Positions 31,144 through 42,590 of a stretch of 64,000 nt of DNA are shown piece after piece (position 1 is the first letter of the stretch; each line of letters starts with the position of its first letter). The stretch spans positions 2,783,419 through 2,847,418 of the forward strand of contig CM030939.1 in the NCBI GenBank assembly GCA_018136815.1, in the 5' to 3' direction. The notes under the pieces are model-generated. The model worked only from the letters and a program-made list of their open reading frames with translations. It made no database searches and was not told the origin of the DNA. A program made the position numbers and the translations under genes. This stretch comes from Isochrysis galbana (taxonomy: Eukaryota; Haptophyta; Isochrysidales; Isochrysidaceae).

Positions 31144-32358
31144 ATGGGCTTGCTCCCGCAGGGCAGCCCAGAACGCAGCGGGATGCGCCGCACCGCCTCC
31201 TCAAGCGCAGCGGGAGCGAGACCACGAACTGCCACGCCAAGCTCCACAGCTCAGCGGACGACCGCGGAGGGTGGCATCCGTGCGGCCAAGGAGATGCTTC
31301 GTAATCTTGCAGCCGAGGAACCGCTCCATCGCATACGCCGCGTGCCAAACCATTCCGAGGTCCGAGCGTGGGCCGTTTTGTGCCGGACAAATGCAGCCAT
31401 GCTCTCACGCCAGCGTAACCCTCCTGCATTACAGGTTCGGATGACGATGGACGTTTCGAGGCCTTACGCGCGCGGCAAGGGCGGTATCTACGATGGGAGC
31501 AAGCAGCCCTCCTTCGACAAAGCCCGACGCGAATGCGAGAATGAGCTACGGCGGCGGGCTGCAGCCCTGAAGCGCGAGGTTCGCTCAACCGAACCACCTG
31601 TTGAGGTGGTCAATACGTCCGCACCAACGCGTGCTGGGCCTTGGTCTCACCTGCGCTCACTCACGCCGTCGTCGGTTGCAGTGGTCCAGCAGCATGCAGG
31701 AAAGCTGTTCTCCACAGAGGAAGAACACGCGGCACAGAAGGAGGCGGCGGAGAAGGCAACTTCAATGCGCCGAGACGCCATAGTTGCGGCACCGCGTTGG
31801 CGGGCGGTGGCAGTGGTGCACCATTCGAGCGCCACGGGCAACCACATTGCGTCAGCGATCCCCTCTGATCCACGGGCGCTCGAGGCCCTTGCTGCCGCGC
31901 GCATCGGCATTTGGGCGCCTGGCCCAGCTTCGGTCGCCGGGGCCGGGCGGACACGTGTGGGAGCTGCTGGAGGAGCACAATACCGAAGCGGCATGACGCA
32001 GCGGGATCAGCCTTGGCAGCAGAGACCACCGCCGGGTGGCTACAGATGTGTAATTGGTGCTGAACGCGATGGTATAGTGCTTGTTCGGCCATGGTGGGAA
32101 GGAGGTGGAGACGCTGAGCGAGAATCAGCGTCCCTCGAAGTCCAGTCCATGAAACGGTGGATTACTCCGCCATCTACGATGGTTGCGATGCAACCACGAA
32201 AGCGATCGGGCATGCGCAAGACGTTTGGAGCTACCACTGCTGAACCAGGTTGGTCTACGCTCCCGTGGGGTCGAAGGTCTAGTGAGCTTTTGCAAGATGC
32301 TCAGCACGATCAAAATGCACCACGGACAGCGGCATTTGCATGGCGAGCGTGGAAATAG
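31144..32358 (+). CDS. unrecognised 404-aa basic protein
   Basis: Long ATG frame with even, gene-like composition. Features: GGIRAAKEMLRNLAAEEPLH near the N-terminus; an Arg/Glu helix RRECENELRRRAAALKREVR; a probable coiled coil around EEEHAAQKEAAEKATSMRRD; and a C-terminal half with HSSATGNHIASAIPSDPRAL and PWWEGGGDAERESASLEVQS. There is no signal peptide or membrane segment. No family is recognised. Upstream exons are possible because the frame is embedded in GC-rich sequence. An acceptor-like ATTACAG at 31430-31436 could mark an internal intron edge. Confidence 0.5.
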   Translation: MGLLPQGSPERSGMRRTASSSAAGARPRTATPSSTAQRTTAEGGIRAAKEMLRNLAAEEPLHRIRRVPNHSEVRAWAVLCRTNAAMLSRQRNPPALQVRMTMDVSRPYARGKGGIYDGSKQPSFDKARRECENELRRRAAALKREVRSTEPPVEVVNTSAPTRAGPWSHLRSLTPSSVAVVQQHAGKLFSTEEEHAAQKEAAEKATSMRRDAIVAAPRWRAVAVVHHSSATGNHIASAIPSDPRALEALAAARIGIWAPGPASVAGAGRTRVGAAGGAQYRSGMTQRDQPWQQRPPPGGYRCVIGAERDGIVLVRPWWEGGGDAERESASLEVQSMKRWITPPSTMVAMQPRKRSGMRKTFGATTAEPGWSTLPWGRRSSELLQDAQHDQNAPRTAAFAWRAWK

Positions 32359-32814
32359 TTCTGAGATAGCGACACGTAGGTTGCGTGTGGCGAACTCTCC
32401 CGGACACGGTTGTGCAATCGCCAACACCAATCGACGAGGACACATTTGTGGAGGTGCTGTGCTTGGGCCGTGCTAACGCCATGTGTGGTGGACGGTTGAT
32501 ATGCACCATGGTATGATAGCTCTCTCTCTTTCTAGGCCACTCATGCACTTGCATTGCGATAGCGCGTGGTTTTCATAAAATCGGTTCAAACGAGCCCATG
32601 TGCCATCGACTGACCCCGCCCTTGAGTATGCGCAAGATTCCTCGACTGTCTTTTATGCAAACATCTTAGAAAATTTTTCTTATAAATTCATATTATATTC
32701 TTACCGCACATGCGCGGCCGTGGACCCACGCTACTTTACAAACCTTTTAGTAATCTTCACCGTAGACGCGGCCATGGAGCCCCTCTGCTTTCTTTTCACG
32801 CAGCAAAAATTTTC
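32359..32814. other. intergenic, AT-richer
   Basis: 3' flank of the preceding gene. A T-rich stretch (32640-32760) shows no recognisable product. Confidence 0.4.
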
Positions 32815-33060
32815 TGCACCCCCACTCCCCCGGCCCTTCCCCGCCCGCCATTAGGCGATTCCCCCCGTGCACTACAACGGGGATAGGGGTGAAGGGCTTA
32901 GATATGGTCCGGTGGCCCGCGGCTCCCCCCCCCCCCCCCCCCCGGTGATCATTCCCTTCCTTCCTCCTGTGTCTCCGGATGGGCGGAGGCCTCGGTTCCG
33001 ACTTATCTTGTAAACAAGCGCGGGACTTACCAATTTCTCGTCTCCTCTCCTGCGGCCCGC
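32815..33060 (-). repeat. dispersed repeat family C, copy
   Basis: Read on the minus strand: GAGACACAGGAGGAAGG, GGTGATC next to a run of 20 C on the plus strand (32925-32944), CATATCTAAGCCCTTCACCCC, then GGCGGG...GGGCCGGGGGAGTGGGGGTG. Copies lie at 5395-5640 (inside the young insertion) and 34375-34562. Confidence 0.75.
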
Positions 33061-33079
33061 GCAATGGCGCGCCTGCAGT

Positions 33080-33255
33080 CGGCATGTGCGGTCTCTATCC
33101 GGGAAGCGGTTGTATGTCCCCACGCGCCTGTGAGTGATGTGTTTGTAATGTAGGTGTATATCGCGCGCGCCGTTACCATCGGGGAGGTATATAGTTTTGC
33201 CAGGTGCGCCCATGTATTCGCGGGTATCGGCTAGCGGGTATTCCAGCCTTTTGTT
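33080..33255 (-). mobile_element. LINE-like open-frame fragment
   Basis: The minus-strand frame includes HLHYKHITHRRVGTYNRF and, upstream, PPAKWGEGYKSNKRLEYPL. It is homologous to the 13690-14317 and 60430-60560 fragments. It is broken, and adjoins a family C repeat. Confidence 0.55.
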
Positions 33256-33975
33256 GGATTTGTAGCCCTCGCCCCATTTCGCCGGTGGCGCGGGGTCTAG
33301 GTGCTGTGGGGGGCCAAGGGCTTGCATGTAACTTGCATCAAGGGGAAAGATTCCCTCACCTAAGAAGCGAACCTACAACCTACACTGATCTCCAAGGGGA
33401 GATGGCAAATTAAACCTCAGATCTCGAGCGGATAGAGCAACCGACTCGCTCGCCAAAAACCTTGACCGAGAAGAAAGAAGCAAGGACCTACAAGCCAAGG
33501 GTAGCGGACCTAGGGAATGTGAGAGAAAATTTCCGAACGCCAACGCGAACGCCAAACGCCGGAAGACCACGAAACCCTAACCAGGCCAAGTAGAACCTAC
33601 GAAAAACAGGCCTGGACGACAACGAAAGTTAGCGAAAGTCCCAAGAAAGAAGCGGAACCCAACAAGAGACAACAAGCCTTGCAAGAAGCTAAATAAGCCT
33701 TCACAAGGTAACCCGAGAGCCTGAGACGAGCACACGGCAAGCAACAGGCGACCTGACTCCTTTGGGTCAAGATTGCCCGAAATGAGGAAACCTGGAATCT
33801 AGACCTGACAAACAGGCTAGAAGGAACGAAACGAGAACTCGAATTCTAGATCGCTAGGGGCGAACCCTACCAACCTAGATGTACCTGAGCTTCACCGTGT
33901 GGCCGCACGGCAAAGGACCTGGAAATAAGAGCCTGGAGATCGCATCATCTATCTAGGATGAATGCGACAGGAGTG
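33256..33975 (+). other. T-poor, A-rich asymmetric stretch without gene
   Basis: From about 33400 to 33960 the plus strand is strikingly poor in T: one sampled 60-nt line (33481-33540) has 8 T against 21 A. AACC/CAAG words recur. No open frame or family is seen. It differs in composition from all neighbouring DNA. Confidence 0.5.
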
Positions 33976-33976
33976 C

Positions 33977-34150
33977 GGCCCGCGGCCCGCGCCCCTTAAT
34001 TAAGGGTCTTGGCAGAATTGATGAATGCCCTGCCCCTGCCAGAGAGCAGGGACTGGGGTTGAATGTATGGGCCCACCCCGGGGGGTGTCCGCGATGGAGA
34101 AGGGGGGGGGGGGCGTGGGGCCCCCATTGACCCCCACTTATAAAAGTAGG
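33977..34150 (+). repeat. dispersed repeat family D, copy
   Basis: Runs GCGGCCCGCGCCCC, AAGGGTCTTGGCAG, TGCCCTGCCCCTGCC, GGGCCCACCCCGGGGGGTGT and CCCCCATTGACCCCCACTTA. It is homologous to 58945-59115 in the same orientation. In both places it adjoins a family B segment, but on opposite sides. Confidence 0.75.
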
Positions 34151-34356
34151 GTGGCCTCCAGCCTCCAGCTGCCCTCTGTCTGGCGACCCCAAGAGACTCG
34201 TGGAGGCCAGCTCAGGGGGCAAAGGAGGCTAAAGCTGGGCCCTAGCCTCCCCTGCCTCTCCCTCGCTGGCGCTCCTGAGCGCCTCTCTGGGGCCCCCACG
34301 CTGCACTTGTCTGCCTCCGCCCATTGGTGAACCAAGCTACAAACTTAGTGCTCTGG
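34150..34356 (-). mobile_element. family B segment with retroposon-like 5' end
   Basis: Family B core (GAGGCCAGCTCAGGGGGC on the plus strand) followed by GAACCAAGCTACAAACTTAGTG. Read on the minus strand from 34356, that is ACTAAGTTTGTAGCTTGGTT, a variant of the 5' hairpin at 4931. Here the hairpin joins family B directly, without the G-run section. Confidence 0.55.
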
Positions 34357-34374
34357 AACCACTACTTCAACGCA

Positions 34375-34562
34375 AGAAACTTCTCTACACCCCAACTCCC
34401 GTGGCCCTTCCCCTCCCCCCCCCCCCGCCATCAGCCGATTCCCGCTGTACACTACTAGGGGGATAGGGGTAAAGGGCTTAGATATGATCATGTGCCTCCC
34501 CCCCCCCCCCCCGGTGATCTTCCCCCCCGCCTTCATCCTGCGTCTCCGACTAGGCCATGCTC
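34375..34562 (-). repeat. dispersed repeat family C, copy
   Basis: Homologous to 32815-33060 in the same orientation, with GGGCTTAGATATGATC, a long C run (34498-34513) and GGTGATCTTCCC. It ends at CTCCGACTAGGCC. Confidence 0.75.
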
Positions 34563-34902
34563 GATCCGTCAGGTGGCTATGTAATACCATCTTTTCAACA
34601 CATATTGCTGTCCATCTTTTCAAGCTATCATTCTTACAACAATAGGTTGAAACAACGGTCACGCATGCATGGTATCAAGTACGTACCGACCACATCATCT
34701 AGCTCAAGGTGGAGCTCAAAGTGCTGGCTGTCACGCCTCCTTCGGCTCATGCTCCCCGCTATTTTCGTCGGGGATGAGCACAACAGCCATGTACTTCATA
34801 TAGAAGGGTTGAACGCGTATCATATCTGCACAAGACACACTTACACGGCTCCTCCAAAGCGTTCTCCTCGCCCGGAATCCACTTGGGGGTGGCATGTGCG
34901 CC
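34563..34902. other. transporter 3' flank
   Basis: Downstream of the minus-strand transporter stop. Nothing coding is supported. Confidence 0.4.
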
Positions 34903-37433
34903 TCACCCACTGTACGCTGCTTGTGAGGTTCCAAGGCGCGTCCGTATGTATGATGACCATGCGCCCCTTGCCTCCTTCAGGGAATGCGAGTCGGATGAAA
35001 TGGCGCCATGTGCTTTCATGTCTTCATCGTATTCATGTACAATCAACAACGGAGGAGCAGAGGGTGATATGGAAGGAAGAAGGCAAACTTGTCTCTCAGC
35101 AGAAAGGGAGTGCCCTGAATAGCTTCCATCTCGGGCGCTATGATCCACATCGGCGCTCGCCGGGCCCGACACCGAAGGGCCACTCTCGGCATTGTTACTA
35201 CTGATTGAACCCGCAAGAGATGGCCCCGGGGCCTCGTGCGAGACGGGCGTGTCGACGAGTAGCTCCTCTCTATAACCCTCGCCCATGCGCCCAATGGCCT
35301 CTACACTAAGCTTTTTGCGACAACAGCAACGGCAGGTGCGCTTGATGCCATCCATTGCGCTCTCATACACCAGAGGTATGAGAATGACGGGCATGACAAG
35401 CAGCGCCACGCCAAAGACCGTGGCAGCGACAGCGAAGCCACCGCACTGCGGTACGAGTAAGCCTCCAAGAAGAGGTCCAAGCGCTGCGCCGGAGCAGTAG
35501 CTCAAGTTGACGATTGCGGCTAAGGAGGCTCCAGCCTGTAGATTGGATGATGGGGAGTGAGTGGGCGAGGTGCCCGTCAGCGGGCGGGTTGGTTGCTAAC
35601 GAGAATGTCGATGTGCAAGATGCTCAATAATGGGATGGTTCACCTCCTGCAGGTTTGCAGTGGCAGCAGGGCTGAAACCCTCTAATCTAAAGGCACCTGC
35701 TCCACCGATATGCCGTTCTTCGCTGCCACCCTGAGCGAGATAGAATTTGTCGGCACATAAGCGAGCCCTCCACCGACCCCCACGACGAGAAGGGAAATGA
35801 GCACACGTGACAGTGCCAGAGGTTTTACGGATGCGCCGGCGCCCCCCCCAACGGGAATCTCGCTGCCAGCTCTGTAAAGCAGGGTAGAATCTTCAGGACG
35901 AAGGGAATCTTGTTTTGGGAGGTGAACAACACCATTGTGCGACGCGTCTCGAGCACCAACCAATGCGGGATTGGCGAAAGGCACATCTGTGACTCCAGAT
36001 TGGTCGGACGCGAAGAGATGACCAATTGTGGGAGCCGGGCCGACGAACAAGTATCCGATGGCCATCAGAGTCAACCCTAATAACAACTTCGGAGCCGCGA
36101 CAGAACGAGCTATGAGACCGCAACATGGACAAGGAGCAGCAACCGACTAGATCAGGTTTGAATCTCCGGGAACAGGCACAAGGCTACGCAGCCTCGCACC
36201 TGCGGCTCGTCACCGAGCAAGCGCGAAAGCCGGCCAGCGAAGAGCGAAGCCGCGATATAGGCTATCGTTAGAGCGCTGAATACGAGGCCCGTCTGCGAGG
36301 CAAAGGGGTAAGAAAGCCACCCGTGGGTGAGAGGAGCGCCAGGCGTATTGGGCAAAAGCAAGTTTGAAACCAGATCGGAACCTTGAGGCAAGGACCAAGG
36401 CACGTCTGCGCGCCGTGGTACATCGCCCTCTTGAGAGACCCCGACGTCCGCCTACCGATGCACTCTGCACCTGGGCTTCACTCAAGTAGAAAGGCTCGCC
36501 GGCAAGAAACGGCTGTAGCGTTGGCTCTAGAAATGAGATGGCAACCATTGCGCCGCCGATGACAATGGCGCCGGCAAGAGCTGGGGGAAGACGAAGTAGT
36601 GATAGCATGGAGACAGGAACATTCTCTTCCGAGCCACTGCGAGTGCCAAACGATTGCCAGGCTGTTATTGTGCCGCTGAAGACGCTTGGCATGTTTTGGG
36701 GGCAATTCGCTCACCTGCCCTTTGGAAGCCGCAGGAGAGGCAGCACCAACAGAGAGTTGGCCGCACCAACGACCAGAAAGGGCAGCGAGAAGCCACCATA
36801 CTCGAAGAATAGCCCACCGAGAGGAGGGCCGACCATCGACCCCAGCCCACGAGCGGCCTCTGCCCAACCCAGCGCTTGCGCCCGAAGCCTATCAGGGGCA
36901 TCTGCGATTAGGATGGTAGCCGCAGCAACCTCGGAGGCGGCCGAGGCGACGCCAAGCGCCGCGCGCGCGCCTAGACAGGCTACGCTGAAGCCAATCGGAC
37001 TGCTCGCCGGAAGGCGGTCGACGAAGCCAAACAGTAGGATGCAGATGGCCTGTCCGAGCATCGAGCCGACAAGCGTAAGCCGAACCCCGAGCCGGTGCTG
37101 CACGGCCGGCACGAAGGGCGTAACGAGGAGCATCGAGATCATGGGAAGCGCAAAGATGATGCCGATCAGACTGGAAGAGAGGCCCCGCTCGGCCGCGTGC
37201 GCCGGGAAGAAGGGCGCAAAGAGCGAGGCGCCCACGTCGGCCGCCCCGCACGCGAGGCAGCACAGCGCTGCGTGGGCGAGGTACCGCCGCGTCTCTGGCT
37301 CCGCCTGGCTGGCGCGCTCGCTCCGGGGTGATGGATGCTCCGTCTCCTCCCCACTGCGACTGTGTGTGCCGCTCACGCCCACCCGCTCCGCCGCGGCCGC
37401 CTGCTCGGCGCGACCGGAGGCGCCGCTCGCCAT
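34903..37433 (-). CDS. major facilitator superfamily transporter (SLC18B1-like)
   Basis: Five exons chain in phase: 37433-36715, 36675-36471, 36427-36214, 36109-35697 and 35535-34903, giving 727 aa. Two introns are very short (39 and 43 bp). Exon 1 holds TM1-6, starting RRYLAHAALCCLACGAADVG and FAPFFPAHAAERGLSSSLIG. Later exons carry TM7-12, with GLVFSALTIAYIAASLFAG and LLLGLTLMAIGYLFVGP. A long non-membrane loop (about 70 aa) follows TM9, and a cytosolic tail of about 130 Ser-rich residues ends the protein. The pattern after TM1 and the long tail fit the SLC18B1/vesicular-amine-transporter-like branch; the substrate is unknown. An upstream in-frame ATG at 37607 would add 58 residues of purine-tract translation, so 37433 is preferred. 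Confidence 0.85.
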
Positions 37434-38988
37434 CCTCTTCCCCGGCCACACAGAGGGAAAGCCCTCCCGGAGCCGCTCGCCCACTTCTCTTCTCCTCACA
37501 ATTTTCTTTTGGGAGAGGATCGATCTTCTGCTCACATTCGTGTGCCTCTCTTCTCTCCCCTCGGAGTTTTCTTGTTGTGGCTGTGGAACCTTGGTATTGT
37601 ATTCCATAAATCCTTACCTTCACATACACATAGGACGGACCTAGATCCCTAACAATCTACTCTAATCATTCGCACACGCTAGGACTTCCCCTCTTTAGGG
37701 CGATCAAACACGAGCTTTTCAACTTTCAACTTTTAATAAGTAGGGCGGTCAAACACGCCTTTTAACTTCTAAGGGTGAAAATTCACCAAGTCAAGATTGA
37801 GGTTTTATCACGCGATTTTTAGGGAATTACCCTGGAAATGGGTATATTGGGCAGAATCTTATGAGAAATATGCACATTTTCGACGCCATTCAACACACAG
37901 ACCCAAAAACGTTTTCGCGCTCGTGCGAAATTGACGTCGACCACAAAAGTGCACCACAGGTCGCGCTGTGCGACGCGCGCCTGCGTTCCCCGGGCATGGT
38001 TACCCCAGGAGAGGCAGTACAGAGCCCTGCGCGATCGCACGGCGTCGCCTGCACCCTCCACCTCGCCTATGCTGGCATCTGCTGCCAGCCTCTCGCGCGC
38101 GTGCAGTGCGCGGCTGGCCGCGAGCCGTCAAAATGACGGTGCTGCGCATGATGGGCTGGCCCATCACGCGCGGCACCGCCTCAGTATGGTGGGAGGGGGT
38201 GCCTGCTGGCCTCCTGGCCGCGCAGACCCTCGCCAGAGCGGCCACAGGCCGCGTGCGAGGCCACTGGCGAGGCCAGCGACCATCGCTGCGGCCGCCATCG
38301 CGCGCCGCCGCAGGAGAAAAAGCTCAAATTGATTATAGTTTTGCCAAATTATAATCTTAGTAATTCTAATTTTAGGCTTCATTTCACCAGTCCAAGACAC
38401 ATATGAGCACAGTACATGACCACCAGCATGCCCAAATGACAATATTTCGGTAGCCAACCAGTCTTACCATATGAGACTGTCGAACCATCGAGCGAAAAGG
38501 AGGGGTTGTCCCTCGAAATCGAATGTGAGATGCTCGAAAACACGAGGCTGTCCGTCAATTTTGCACGTCAACGCGAAAACAAAACTTCTTTTTGTGCTCC
38601 ATGTTGGGATGTTGTGCTATAGAAACGGGCGAACTATTGACTGGCCCGTGCTTGGCGGGCACGACCTGTGTGTCTCCGAACGTGAATGGCCTTGGAGGCC
38701 ATCTGTGTGTCCAAAAAATTCTAAAAGTTGGCTCGTGATGAGCGCAAAGCAGCCGGTGTCCAATCGTGATTCACGACACGATTGCCCACAGAAATCGATC
38801 GCAACCATCACGCCTGAAGCTTTCAGGCCGGTGCTTGGCTAGATTACATGTTGAGTCTACTAGTAGCCAAAAGAACGGGCGGTCTAGAGCTCGAAAGTTG
38901 CCCTTCTGCCCAATTTTCGAGCCCTCCGTGCGGAGAAAAATTCTCCCTTTAGACGTCAAACAAAAGGCTATCAATTCCACAGTACTGA
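37434..38988. other. intergenic, no gene seen
   Basis: A TAGGGCGGTCAAACACG unit occurs at about 37698 and 37742 and, diverged, at 42083. 37955-38330 is GC-rich with overlapping artefactual frames. 38380-38990 is AT-richer with none. Confidence 0.45.
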
Positions 38989-39597
38989 TTGGCCGCGCGC
39001 GTCGCGCCGTCGCAGAGCACGCTGCAGGCTAGCTTAAATTACATTTCTAGATTGCTACCAGCCCTATCTATGATGCACGTGAAAATCCGAAGAGCCGACG
39101 AAAACATAGAGAGAACACCTGCCGCAGGGAGGAGGAGGAGGAGGAGGAGGAGACCTCGACGGGCGCCGCGCCCAATGCCGCCGCAGGCTCATCGCGTCGC
39201 CATTCCTCCACTCGGAAGCGGGCGCGGCGCGCGGCGAGAGACGATGAGACGATCGTCGATTTGTCGATTTGGTGGTTTGGTGGAGGACCAAGACGAGGAC
39301 AATGAGGAGGAGGACGATGAGCAGGCGGAAGAGGAAGAGGAGCAGGAGGATCTATTGGAAGAGGCATTGGAAGATGCGACACCCGAGGAGAGAGATGAGA
39401 GAGAGGCGCAGCAGGGGCGGCGTGAGTGTGCGTTGTACGTTGCGCGTGAGCGGCGGGTGGTGGTGCGTGCGTGTTGGCCTGAGGTGGGGGGTGGGGGGGG
39501 GGGGAGAAGGGAGAAGGGAAAGAAAGAATGTGCCAAAAGACCCTCAACTAAGTTGCAAGTTGGCATTAGTGTAGAAGTAGAGGTAGAGCATAGTTAG
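38989..39597 (+). CDS. doubtful acidic/basic low-complexity frame
   Basis: A 202-aa frame with an Arg-rich block (GRRRRRRRRPRRAPRPMPP) followed by an acidic block (EDQDEDNEEEDDEQAEEEEE). Both come from GAGGAG-type purine repeats, so the frame may be accidental. No family and no splice support. Confidence 0.2.
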   Translation: MAARVAPSQSTLQASLNYISRLLPALSMMHVKIRRADENIERTPAAGRRRRRRRRPRRAPRPMPPQAHRVAIPPLGSGRGARRETMRRSSICRFGGLVEDQDEDNEEEDDEQAEEEEEQEDLLEEALEDATPEERDEREAQQGRRECALYVARERRVVVRACWPEVGGGGGGRREKGKKECAKRPSTKLQVGISVEVEVEHS

Positions 39598-40106
39598 TAG
39601 TTAGGCTGCTAGATAGAGCTAGCCGCGCTGTGGCCGAGGCGTCTAACGCGCCTAACACTAACTAAGGGTAAGTAAGGGTTATAGGTTTAGGGTAATAAGA
39701 GGACAAAATATTCGAAAGCGTCAAAATTTTGATCAAAATTTAGGTGCTCAACCCTCAAATTTTGACAACAAAATTTGGGCCCTTCCAAAACAAAACTTAC
39801 GTCATAGCCAAGCGCTGCGCTGGGCGGGGGAATAAAGTGGAACCCTTAGGCTGTGTGCGCGGCGTGCATATTAAAAACTTGAAAGTTGGTGCGCGCGCAC
39901 GTGTGTACAGTGTAGTGTGTGTACTTTTCTCTGATGTCTTATGCACGTGTACTCCTATACTCCTATGTGTGCGCTCATAACTCATGTGTATTTTTAGCTG
40001 TGTGTGAGTTTTATAGTATCTTGTATGCCGCTCTCCTCGCTTCTCCTCCCACCCACCCCCACCCCACCCCCTATCGCTCGCTCGCTCGCATCTCGCCGCC
40101 GCGCCG
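39598..40106. promoter_or_regulatory. upstream region of methionine aminopeptidase
   Basis: AT-richer DNA, then a GTGTGT-rich patch and a pyrimidine tract (40030-40080) just before the ATG at 40107. Confidence 0.35.
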
Positions 40107-41357
40107 ATGCGCCTCCTCGACGGCGGCGCCGCGCTGCTCCCGCTGCTCTCGGCGGCGCTGGCGCCGCCGCGCGCGCGCGCGCTCTGCATGGGCGGCGGCT
40201 TCGGCCCACCCCCCGTCCGCGACACCTTCAAGTACTCGGGCCGCGTCCGCCCAGGCCGCCAATCGCCACGGCGGACTGTGCCAAACGGAATCCCCAAGCC
40301 CGACTACTGGAAGGATGGACAGCCCAAGGCGCGCGGCCCGCTGCTGCCGTGGCAGATCGAGGTGAAGAGTGAGCGGGATATTGAGGGCATGCGCGCTGCT
40401 GGACGCATCGCGCGCGAGGTCCTCGACACCGCCGGCAACTATGTGAGGCCAGGCATCACGACTGACGCGATCGACGCGCTTGTGCACGAGGCCACCATCG
40501 CGCGCGGCGCCTACCCGTCGCCGCTGAACTACCACGGCTTCCCCAAGTCGTGCTGCACCTCAGTCAACGAGGTCATTTGTCACGGCATCCCCGACTCGTT
40601 CAAACTGCGCTCCGGTGACATTATCAACATCGACGTCACATGCTACTTTGGCGGCTATCACGGCGATTGCTCGGAGACCTTCCTCGTCGGCGAGGTGGAC
40701 GATGAAGGGAAGCAGCTTGTCAAGGCGACCTATGACGCGTGGCAGGCCGCCATTGCTTACTGTGGCCCGGGCAAGGAGTACAAGGGGATTGGCGCCATCA
40801 TTGAGGACCACATCAAGCCATTGGGCTACACGTCCGTCTCGCACTTCTGCGGGCACGGCATCGGCAGCGTGTTCCATACCTCGCCCAACGTCATCCACAC
40901 CCGAAACAATGAGCCGGGGAAGATGGAAGTCGGCCATACCTTCACCATTGAGCCCATGATCAACGAGGGCACAGTCAAGCACATCGAGTGGCAGGACGGG
41001 TGGACGGTGAGCGCACTTGCCCAATCTGCACGCGGGAGGTCGGGACATGAGTCCTTTGCGCCGGCGAGGTATGCGTACGTCATCCCGCGCACCCCATGTG
41101 GCGCGAGCGGTTGAGCTGTCAGGGAGGTTGTCCATTGGTAGATAGGAACGGGCACGCCTTCATCGCCGAATGCAACCACGCGCCTAGGCTTCGATTAGGG
41201 TCCACATGACCTCCCTACAACACTTCCCGTACAGGCGACTACGAAGGATGGTAAACGGTCGGCTCAGTTCGAGCACACTCTTCTCATAACTCCAGATGGC
41301 GTTGAGGCCCTCACGGCGCGTACTGCAAAGTCTGTGCCGTTTTGGTGGGAGAAATGA
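40107..41357 (+). CDS. methionine aminopeptidase type I, organelle-targeted form
   Basis: Two exons (40107-41006 and 41235-41357) give 340 aa. All catalytic and metal residues are present: His143 (YHGFPKS), Asp176 (INIDVT), Asp187 (HGDCSETF), His250 (CGHGIG), Glu282 (TIEPMI) and Glu313 (AQFEHT). The last sits in exon 2, which confirms the splice. There is no N-terminal zinc-finger domain, so it resembles the bacterial-type organelle enzymes (MAP1B-1D, METAP1D). Residues 1-27 form a hydrophobic leader ending ALC, followed by a Gly/Pro/Arg-rich stretch, as expected for an organelle or secondary-plastid presequence (inference). It removes initiator Met from organelle-made proteins. Confidence 0.95.
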
Positions 41358-42519
41358 TCATGCGCAGCGACGCCCCTGCAAGCCGTGTTGAGGCCGGCTT
41401 CTTCTGTGTCCCGGAGGCACCCGTCAATCGCCTGATACCCCCTAAGCCTCTCGGGTTCACTTTCCATTACAACTCTGTACTCGCCCGTGCGCACAGCCAC
41501 TTTGTTCCTCGCCTGTCGCCCACACCGCAATCCACCTGAAGTCTAGTAGTGAGACCAGGACCGGAAGGCGTTGTAAGTGTGATAGGCAAGAGTGTGCGCC
41601 ACTTCGCCAAGTTGCTATAGATTCTCACGGAGTCTTCTTGCCTTGTGGGATTTACTACCGAACGAAGAGGATGCCAACATGCATTGCTACTTGCCCTCTC
41701 TGCCAATCATCATGTGTGATGAACCTGCGACCAATCATTCTCTGTCATTTTCGCTATCATCTGCACAATCAACTTTGACGAATTATTGTCGGTTGACGAC
41801 TCATCACACTCATCTTGTCTCAGCGGATCGACTATTGCCCTGTGCATTGCTTCGTGTGCGATCCTGTGTCAGTGGGGCTTTGGTGTTGCTGAATGAGCGC
41901 ACTGTTTATGACTGCGAGTGCGGCGAAGGCGGTCCTTCGTGTGACGTGTGAGTGTTCATTCATCATTTCACCTCGCGTTCGGTTCATGTCGCGTGGGTGT
42001 TGGTGTTGGGTGGCCCTACGCCCTAGGGGGCCAGCCATCCGCCATTCGCATGGCTTCATGCCCGTGGTGTTCGCTTTCTTTAGGGTGGTCAAACATGGTT
42101 TCAAAAAGGGATTGGGGGTGAAAAATGACCATCTTAGATTATCTCAAAATTGAGGAAAATTGAGGATTATTTTGGTAGAAAGCTCTCAGCACAGCCAACT
42201 AGCATATATCCGGGGCCCATTTGGGCCCGGGACCCCCCTTGGGCCCCACACCCACAACAAAACGTAATCAAATAATGACAAAAGAAGCTACTAGTGAAAT
42301 CTAAAATCGCAAAAGCTTTAAAAGCTCAGCTTGAAGTCGAGACCGGGCGCGATGCGCGATGTGTGCCCCAGAGCTTTTTTATTGGGCGTCGCGCCACGGC
42401 CACGGTCAAAAAATGCAGCCCAACCCTTACTAGTAGTTAAAAAGAAAAGTAAAAAGCCCCCGCCTGCTTGGGTTTGGCCGTCCAATTTTTTGATACTTCT
42501 ATGCATTCAAAAAATCTTC
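41358..42519. other. intergenic, no gene seen
   Basis: AT-richer region with GGGCCCATTTGGGCCC-type short palindromes near 42210-42245 and a TAGGGTGGTCAAACATGG unit at 42082 that resembles 37742. No coding frame is supported. Confidence 0.45.
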
Positions 42520-42590
42520 AACTATCGGTATAGCGATAGGGTCATGAGCGCGCGCCGCTCCCCTACCCCTACCCTATGCCGCAGAAATTG
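42520..42590 (+). mobile_element. 5' hairpin of retroposon-like family
   Basis: AACTATCGGTATAGCGATAG, then GGTC and ATGAGCGCGCGCCGCTCCCC. This is another arm variant (ATCG/CGAT) of the hairpin at 59346 and 19064. The frame after it is short and degraded. Confidence 0.6.

Noticed and set aside
36892-37629. 245-aa minus-strand frame overlapping the transporter
   Set aside because: It is a shadow of the transporter's first exon, whose own frame has clear membrane segments.
39130-39400. Acidic/basic nuclear protein
   Set aside because: The charged blocks come directly from GAGGAG-type simple repeats; listed only as a doubtful frame.
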